This document shows, one piece after another, positions 58,501-64,000 of a stretch of 64,000 nt of DNA (positions are counted from its first letter, which is position 1; each line of letters opens with the position of its first letter). The notes beneath the pieces are model-generated. The model worked only from the letters and a program-made list of their open reading frames with translations, had not been told where the DNA came from and searched no databases. This DNA comes from Asterias amurensis (lineage: Eukaryota; Echinodermata; Asteroidea; Forcipulatida; Asteriidae). The stretch spans positions 29,340,927 through 29,404,926 of the forward strand of contig NC_092649.1 in assembly GCF_032118995.1 (NCBI RefSeq), read 5' to 3'. The translations under genes and the position numbers were made by a program.

Positions 58501-61500
58501 GCTCAAACCGTGCTGCTGCTCTCCTGGCATAAGCCTTAACATATGTGCAGTCAATGGAAATAGACTTGTCACAGTCCTTCTCTGCATCTTCATACCTAAG
58601 GTCAATAATAAAAAATCTTTAAGAAAAATTGAAAAGCTCAGACAGCTCATGAGTTCCAAAAATATACCTCAATAACAATGTGGTTTAATCAGTTAAGTGG
58701 CAGTATTTTTTAACGCATGAGGGCGCTTTCAACAGCAAATATAACAGCAAATTGTCTCAGGTCATATCTGAATTGGAGGCTGCAGGGCAATACAGTTTGT
58801 CTATTCACTATGGTATCACCTTGTTGCCATATTTTTTGAGTCAAACGCCTAGTCGAGTTCGAGTGAAACAAAGACAATGCATGCGAATACAAATGGCTAC
58901 TAAGGTCAGCACCTAAACTTGCTCTCGTCTCAGGAAAGTACTGAGTATACAGTGCTAACACAAATTGGTGTATGGGTAAAAACCAACATTAATATTCTTT
59001 ATCCCCGATGCAAATTTAACATCTATTATATCGTTGCGGTACCCGCTGCCAAAACATAGGATTCGAACTGCCTCTAGCTACCGGGCAATCTCGGTAGCCT
59101 AGTTGGTAAGACACTGCTCTGGAATTGCAAGGGTCGTGGGTTCGAATCCCACCCGAGTAATATGCCTGTGATATTTTTTCACAGGACTCGGGAAAGTACT
59201 GAGTATACAGTGCTAACACACATCGGTGTATGGGTAAAAACCAAAATTAATATTGCTCTAGTCTGTTGATCTTTTTTACCTCTTCTGTTTAAGTCTTGCC
59301 ATGGCTCTGTTGGCTGGTAGTATAGCATTGGTTGGATCAGCCTCCATTCCTGCAGTGTAGCATATAACAGCGTCATCATAGTTGCCTTTCTTGAACAATG
59401 CATTGCCCTGTAATATCCAAAATAACAATTTCAGATGGATTGGAAGCTTACGTGGGAGGAATAGAATGTGATCTGGTGAGGTTTGTTGTAACACCATTGA
59501 AATAATCCCTTACAAAAAATGGACTTTTCAATCAGTATGGTATGATAATTTCCAGAGAAATCAATCTTCATGTTGTTCAGACGTGTCTTGGCCAAGCGGT
59601 CTAGTGCATCGGGCTCAATGTCTGTTGGCCAAGTCATCAAGTGTGGGTTCGAATCCAGGTTTTAAATTAACATTTAAGCCCTTATCCCACTCTTTTATTC
59701 CCTTATTAATGTTTACCATACCTTGTCTTTCTCCATACTGGCTTGTTGGATTCTGCGTTGCATCTCTAGTTCTCTTTCTTCCTCACTATCTGTTTCTATT
59801 CGCTCATCCTCATCCTTGTTTACATCTGCCGGCAAGTCTTCATCACTATCCAGCTCTGCACATGCTTTTTCCTTATAGATATCAGGAAGTATCGATTTGT
59901 ATACATAAATGGAGACTATTCAGTATATTACAGCAAAAAATGGTTTTACAAAGCTCATTTTAAAGTCATAGACTGGTGGAATTTCTGAAACATAGCTGCG
60001 ATGAAGGTTCAAGGGGCATTTAGGGATAAAAGTTGGGAACTAGCCTTTTTTCATAAATATTTTTTGGTGTGCTGAATCCGATAAAAGCGGTTCCCAAGTG
60101 CATTTTTTTGTTAAAGCATAAACAAAATGGCCACAAAATTACCAATTCTGGTCCATTCTCACCTAAATTTTTGGCAATAAGTCTTGTAACCAGACGGCAA
60201 AAATGACAATTGAAAAACCTTTTCATATGTTTTGAAGGTCTGAAGAAATGGATGAACATATTTAGGACATTTTGCAATGTTTTAACGGGAGGTAAGAGAC
60301 TTGCAATTTTGTCCCAGTTTATGAGGACTCTATTGAAAAATGAGTGCAACACAAAACTGAATTTGATTTTGGAGCTCCTCTATAGTAACACATCACTAAA
60401 AATGAAAGATGTTGGTCACATACCACATCAAACTTGTCCCACGTCCGGTAATCATAGGCTTTGATTCGAGACTTCCCAGGAGGCGTTCCATTCTGGGGTT
60501 TCTTGGCCTCAGATTGTTGCTTTGAGTTTGGTGGTTTCTTCTTCTTCTTGTTGGGTTTCTTCTGATGTTGGTTTCTCACAGGTGGAAGGGACTGAAACAA
60601 TGATAAACAAATAAACAATTAATCTTTACAAAAGAAAAAGAAGGAGACATTTTTTTAGCAGGTATAAAGGCCGCATCCAATTTCACAGAGCATGCTTTCA
60701 AGCAGAAAATAATGCTTAACAATCCCACCTGAGTAATATGCCAGTGATTTTGTTCACAGAACTCGGGAAAGAACTTGGTATACAGTGCGTACACAAATCA
60801 GTGTATTTGGGTAAAATCCAAAATGAATATAGTTTTATGCTAAAGCAAGAAAGACTGGACAAAAGTCACAGATATTAGATGTGAAAACAAGCATTATGGC
60901 TAGTAATTTGTGTGAGCATGCTTGTTTGTGCCGAGCTACTTTTTGAAACCTTGCTGCAAAGTGAATAAAGGAGAACGCAGAACTACAAATAACGTTTAAA
61001 TTGTGCTGCCACACATGGGATTTAGACTGCCTCATCTAGGACCTGGCTACAATCCCAGCCATATCTAGTTGTGCCCCTGCCCCCTTTCAATGTTGATTCC
61101 AATTGGCGGTATTCTTCTGCGTTACAGTCAACATTGAGCAGGGGAACAGGGGGCGGGGGAGATAATGTTTTCAGTGGGATGTGGACTGGGAATGGTTTTA
61201 TATAACGTTAGGAATGGGTGGCCCAAGCATTTTGGCCGGGATTGTAGCTCGGTGGTCTAGAGGTAAGACATCTGCTCACAGCAATGCAAATGTCTTGGGT
61301 TCAAATCCCACCCAAGTGATTTGCCTTTGGAGTTTGTTCACAGAATTCAGGAAAGTACTCAGTATACTGTGCTAAAAACATCTAACAAATATCCTTTACA
61401 ATTTAATAAATGAATTTGCAGTTTAAATGCAGAACTGACCTTGTCTTCGGTAACTTTATCTGATTTTAAGGCTTCATCTTTCTTGGAGATGTCTGAACTC

Positions 61501-62963
61501 CAATTCTTGAGGTCTCGTAAGTAATCCTGCAGATCGTTATTGTCTCTATGCATCTGTTGTTGAACTGCAAAGAATTTCTCCCCCATTTTTGCTGGTTCCA
61601 AATTGAGACAACTTCAAAGAAAAGAAAATATATTTGCAGAGTTGTTGTACACATGTATCTGGGGAGGCCTGTATTCCTTATGATCAGGTTACCAGGTAGT
61701 GTTGAGAAGAGAGTAAACTAGCCAACTTTGTTGAGCTATGGCTATCTTTTAACATCAGTAACTGATGTTAAAAAGACCGAGTCTTTTTATAGTCGCATGA
61801 CAGCCCACCTTCTGTATATGGATCTAAAACACTAAGTTTTCAAAGCACGTGCAAGTAGTACCACTTTGATTGGAAATTTCTCCGCATTTAACAATCCAAT
61901 TGTTATCCAGGGTACCAGTCAGATCGGTCCGAGGTTAACTTGGTTCGAAGTCAACTCGGTTCAAAGTCAACTTGGTCCGAAGTCAACTTGGTTCAAAGTC
62001 AATTAAAGCCATTATACACTTTCGGAACAGAAAAAAAATAAAAGTTCACAGATTTACAAATCACTTACAGGGTTTACAGAAGGTAATGGTAAAAGACTTC
62101 TCTTGAAATATTATTCCATGAAATGCTTTACTTTTTGAGAAAACATTAAAACAAGTATCAATTCTTGACATCGAGAATTACGGATTTATAAACACATGTC
62201 ATGACACGGCAAAACGTGCGGAAACAAGGGTGGGTTTTCCCGTCATTTTCTCCCGACTCCGATGACCGGTTGAGCCTAAATTTCCACAGGTTTGTTATTT
62301 TATATAGAAGTTGTGATACACAAAGTGTGGGCCTTGGAAAATACTGTTTACCGAAAGGGGCCAATGGCTTTAAGAACTAGGTTCACAATCAACTCGGTCC
62401 AAAGTCAACTCAGTGTACTGTAAGTAAGCAATGTCCAAGCAGTTTGTTTGAATTTTTTTATTTATTTAAAAAAAACACGAACCTGATGTTTAATTTCCAA
62501 GTAAAAAAAAACCCACCCAACTGAAAAAAAAGTGGCGAGTACAGAGTTATCTTCGGACCGAGTTTACCTTAAAAAAAGCCCAAGCATTCCAAGTCTAACC
62601 ACCTCGTTTCATTTTTTTCCATAATTTTATAATCATTCTTCATGTCATATTATACTCATACATGTACACACAACTACTGTACAACACTGTGCCGTCAGCG
62701 ACTTAGCATGCAGTCAGCGTGCGTGTTTTACAAAAAGTTAACTCTACTGTACTGCTGCGTTTCGTGTAACCGCATCAAAAACAACTCAAACTGGCATAGC
62801 TGTGGTTAGCCCCAAGTAGTGCCATGGAGTAAGCTGTGGTACTTATAACCAGGAATAAAATACCTTCGTGAATGATACGGAATAAAGTAGCAAAACACAT
62901 GAAAAAGACGACGACCATGCTTACCTTTTCCGTGCAGAGTTTTTGAGTTTTTGGACCGATGTC
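52581..62963 (-). CDS. RPAP3: RNA polymerase II-associated protein 3, single-TPR form
   Basis: R2TP/PAQosome subunit that tethers HSP90/HSP70 to RUVBL1-RUVBL2 and PIH1D1. Coding exons (minus): 61440-61586, 60424-60591, 59722-59871, 59280-59407, 58474-58595, 57577-57743, 56573-56706, 55851-56037, 54954-55051, 53519-53613 and 52581-52669. They total 1485 nt, 494 residues, phases closing. An untranslated exon ends at donor 62925. The N-terminal helix DLQDYLRDLKNW and IKAYDYRTWDKFDV match human RPAP3. Acidic linker; one TPR domain starting GNALFKKGNYDDAVICYTAG, with ILPANRAMARLK and YVKAYARRAAAR carboxylate-clamp positions. Then VIEEIGTL and the C-terminal RUVBL-binding domain (LFQQSLDSTLLMKILNLLQD, VYEILENLSQVKRFEMNIMF). 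Human RPAP3 has 665 residues and two TPR domains; the missing one resembles human TPR1. Confidence 0.92.
52876..53086 (-). repeat. tRNA-derived SINE, family 1, reverse copy
   Basis: In reverse it reads TAGTCTAGTTGTTAAGACAT, TAGGTTCGAATCCCACCCGA, GTAATATGCCTGTGATATTT, and the tail GGGTAAAAACCAAAATTAG. It lies in an RPAP3 intron. Confidence 0.85.
54522..54677. repeat. 78-bp tandem duplication
   Basis: TAATGCCTCAAATCCCATAT begins both units (54522 and 54600). The units are nearly identical over 78 bases, so the duplication is young. It lies in an RPAP3 intron. Confidence 0.95.
56068..56140. repeat. Fragment of the ATTCATAAATACC element
   Basis: TATTCATAAATACCCCAGAC, then CTCCTATTGGTGGAGAGCGC and CACGTGGGGGTGTTTAAACC, matching the left part of the element at 4026. 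It lies in an RPAP3 intron. Confidence 0.7.
56203..56578 (-). repeat. tRNA-Leu-like SINE, family 2, longest copy
   Basis: In reverse it begins GTGGCCGAGAGGATAAGAGC, has GGCACTTGTGTCCCTGAGAA and GGTAATGGGTACCTGTGAGG, and ends TTTGAGATGCCATTCGGGTG, AAGCGCTTTAAATACAATTG with a TTATTATTATTA tail. It abuts the RPAP3 donor at 56572 and may overlap it by a few bases. Confidence 0.8.
57830..58080. repeat. Dispersed repeat ending in ATGAAATTGAGCC
   Basis: A GCTTAC/GCGCTTAC-rich segment ending GTGCCATGAAATTGAGCC. Related ends occur at 26519-26545 (CAGCTCTATCAAATTGGGCC) and 54896-54925 (GCAGCTCTATGAAATTAGGC), and related bodies near 48330-48500. This indicates a dispersed family of unknown class. It lies in an RPAP3 intron. 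Confidence 0.5.
58926..59022 (+). repeat. SINE family 1, 3' half only
   Basis: AAGTACTGAGTATACAGTGC then GGGTAAAAACCAACATTAAT, ending TCCCCGATGCAAATTTAACA; no tRNA head. It lies directly before the complete copy at 59085. Confidence 0.75.
59085..59256 (+). repeat. tRNA-derived SINE, family 1, best copy
   Basis: TCTCGGTAGCCTAGTTGGTA (A-box region), GTGGGTTCGAATCCCACCCG (B box), TAATATGCCTGTGATATTTT, GTGCTAACACACATCGGTGT, tail GTAAAAACCAAAATTAATAT. It ends about 25 bases before the RPAP3 donor at 59279. Confidence 0.88.
59580..59662 (+). repeat. tRNA-Leu-like SINE head
   Basis: TCTTGGCCAAGCGGTCTAGT and GTGTGGGTTCGAATCC are good A- and B-box regions, with a TTGGCCAAGTCATCAAG middle. No tRNA-like 3' acceptor arm follows, so it is probably a SINE head and not a functional tRNA gene. 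Confidence 0.5.
60716..60832 (+). repeat. SINE family 1, truncated at the 5' end
   Basis: Begins within the B box (AATCCCACCTGAGTAATATG) and continues to the GGGTAAAATCCAAAATGAAT tail. It lies in an RPAP3 intron. Confidence 0.75.
61240..61386 (+). repeat. tRNA-derived SINE, family 1 (diverged)
   Basis: GTAGCTCGGTGGTCTAGAGG (A box), TTGGGTTCAAATCCCACCCA (B box), then TGATTTGCCTTTGGAGTTTG and ACTCAGTATACTGTGCTA. It lies in RPAP3 intron 1. Confidence 0.8.
61918..62412. repeat. 16-bp minisatellite (AAGTCAACTTGGTTCG) split by a MITE
   Basis: About five units of AAGTCAACTTGGTTCG and variants run 61918-62002. The pattern resumes at 62385-62412 (AATCAACTCGGTCCAAAGTC). Between them sits the element at 62003-62373. 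It lies in the 5' intron of RPAP3. Confidence 0.85.
62003..62373. repeat. TTAA-flanked inverted-repeat element (MITE), family E
   Basis: Left end TTAAAGCCATTATACACTTT, right end GAAAGGGGCCAATGGCTTTAA region; TTAA at both edges. The interior keeps the ACAGGTTTGTTATTTTATAT and GATACACAAAGTG blocks also seen in family A, although the ends differ. It was inserted into the minisatellite. Confidence 0.8.
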
Positions 62964-63384
62964 AAGGACCTTGAGCAAAAGCGCCCTCTGTTGTCAGTCA
63001 AGTGATTCTTTTTTTAACCAATCGTGTCTTATTCCTCGTCTCTAGTGCGAAACTTTGTATAAGAAAACGTTAATTATTATAACGGTAACAGACTACCGAC
63101 TGGCACTTTCAATTGGTGCAAGATATGTGAACAGATTTCCCACGGTACATGTACGAGTAGGATTCTACTCTACTCTACTCACTATATAACTGGTACTCTT
63201 CACATCGCTGTGTTAAACCAATGCAAAAATAACTGAGTACCAGCATACACCATACCATACACATACACACACACACAATGTACATTACATGTACGTCCGT
63301 ACACACTGCATGCTCTCGTCGTCTGTCCGTCGTCGTCGCAAGCGTCGGCGTCCACAGCTAGTTTTGACGCGGATTTGGTGATTT

Positions 63385-63423
63385 ATGATGCCGATCCGAA
63401 ACATTGATGGACATCTTTTCTCG
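63385..63423 (+). CDS. Possible first coding exon of a gene running off the right edge
   Basis: Tandem ATGs at 63385 and 63388 open MMPIRNIDGHLFS, ending at a good donor (TCG|GTAAGA). It follows CG-rich promoter-like sequence and is divergent from RPAP3, about 460 bases from that gene's first donor. No family recognised from 13 residues; the exon could also be chance. Confidence 0.33.
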
Positions 63424-63641
63424 GTAAGAAGTTGATTTTGTGCACGGTGGTCTTAACTGGTCACTCTCAAATTGTTAAATGATCAACGTCAATTATTTTA
63501 TATCAGATACTTAATTATTTAAGACTTCCATTATCGGATCAATCAAATAACATGTTCATCCATGGAGGTATAATTCGACCTCCATGGTTCATCCTACTAA
63601 TAATAGTATCCTAACCCCATATAATAATGAATAGGCTAGTT

Positions 63642-63685
63642 GGCCTTAGCTTTCGATCCAATCCGGACCTTCTTCAGAGGCATAA
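63642..63685 (-). repeat. Penelope-like retroelement end (short fragment)
   Basis: On the minus strand the block reads GAAGGTCCGGATTGGATCGA then AAGCTAAGGCCAAC. This resembles the GAAGGTCCGGATTGGATCGAAAGC-type end common in Penelope-like elements of marine invertebrates. Only a short piece is visible; the assignment is from memory. Confidence 0.35.
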
Positions 63686-64000
63686 AACAAGTACAAACAA
63701 ATACATATCCATTTATAGAAAAAGAGGGGGAAAGGGATTAAGGAAAGGATCCAGATGTTCTGAGAAGAACAGGTGGGAAGTGCGAAAAGACCCATATAAT
63801 AATAATGATAATAAAATATCAATCAATATACTGTCATACATGCCATAAACATGGCCTAACCCAGTGGATTGTACCGATTTATTGGGCTAGGTCATCCCTT
63901 ATTCTTATTCTTATTCTTTATTTGGCCATTAAACAATAACAATATACAAACAGACAGTATGTAAAATAAATAATATAAAAACAAAAGTAAATACAGAGCA

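Larger units (their letters stand above)
62964..64000. other. RPAP3 upstream region and right edge
   Basis: The RPAP3 promoter should lie just right of 62963. Sequence at 63290-63370 is CG-rich (CGTCGTCTGTCCGTCGTCGT), typical of an unmethylated invertebrate promoter. A short hairpin (CCATGGAGGT/ACCTCCATGG) lies at 63559-63586. A TTATTCTTATTC array starts near 63897, followed by TATTTGGCCATTAAACAATA, which looks like the end of a dispersed retroelement. Confidence 0.45.

Overview
The window looks like nuclear DNA of an invertebrate deuterostome, most likely an echinoderm and probably a sea star. It has intron-rich genes with GT-AG splice sites, whose predicted proteins resemble vertebrate families along their whole length. 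It is moderately AT-rich and crowded with tRNA-derived SINEs and short TTAA-flanked inverted-repeat elements. The sea star placement is inferred from repeat style and gene content, not from a database search.

Layout, left to right. At 47-3204 (-) lie the first three coding exons of a mitochondrial carnitine/acylcarnitine carrier (SLC25A20 type), running off the left edge. At 5035-8113 (+) is a complete four-exon GT54 N-acetylglucosaminyltransferase (MGAT4 family). At 9388-11777 (-) is an unrecognised three-exon, 316-residue basic protein. A possible first exon of another (-) gene (15283-15453) lies back to back with a 434-residue disordered protein (15673-16977, +). The last codons and 3' flank of that gene have been copied downstream into a decayed array of about five units, to about 23060. 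The stretch 23060-29468 is gene-poor, with repeats and one speculative small spliced gene. At 29469-32926 (+) is a four-exon monocarboxylate-transporter-like protein (SLC16) with a very long central loop. At 35373-38507 (-) is UBL4A (GET5 homologue), divergent from an eleven-exon single-pass receptor at 39112-49279 (+). That receptor's ectodomain resembles IL-17 receptors, but its tail is short and shows no SEFIR domain. At 52581-62963 (-) is RPAP3, the R2TP co-chaperone subunit, here with one TPR domain where vertebrates have two. A possible (+) first exon sits at 63385, near the RPAP3 promoter.

The genes do not form a pathway. They touch mitochondrial fatty-acid import, N-glycan branching, metabolite transport, tail-anchored protein targeting, cytokine-type signalling and HSP90-assisted complex assembly, as expected for an ordinary animal chromosome segment. 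All multi-exon models were built by hand from splice signals, reading phase and recalled family sequences. Exon lengths and phases close exactly for SLC25A20 (in-window part), MGAT4-like, the 316-residue gene, MCT-like, UBL4A, the receptor and RPAP3. The most unusual items are the SEFIR-less IL-17R-like receptor, the tandem array of a gene tail, the internally repeated MCT loop and the single-TPR RPAP3.
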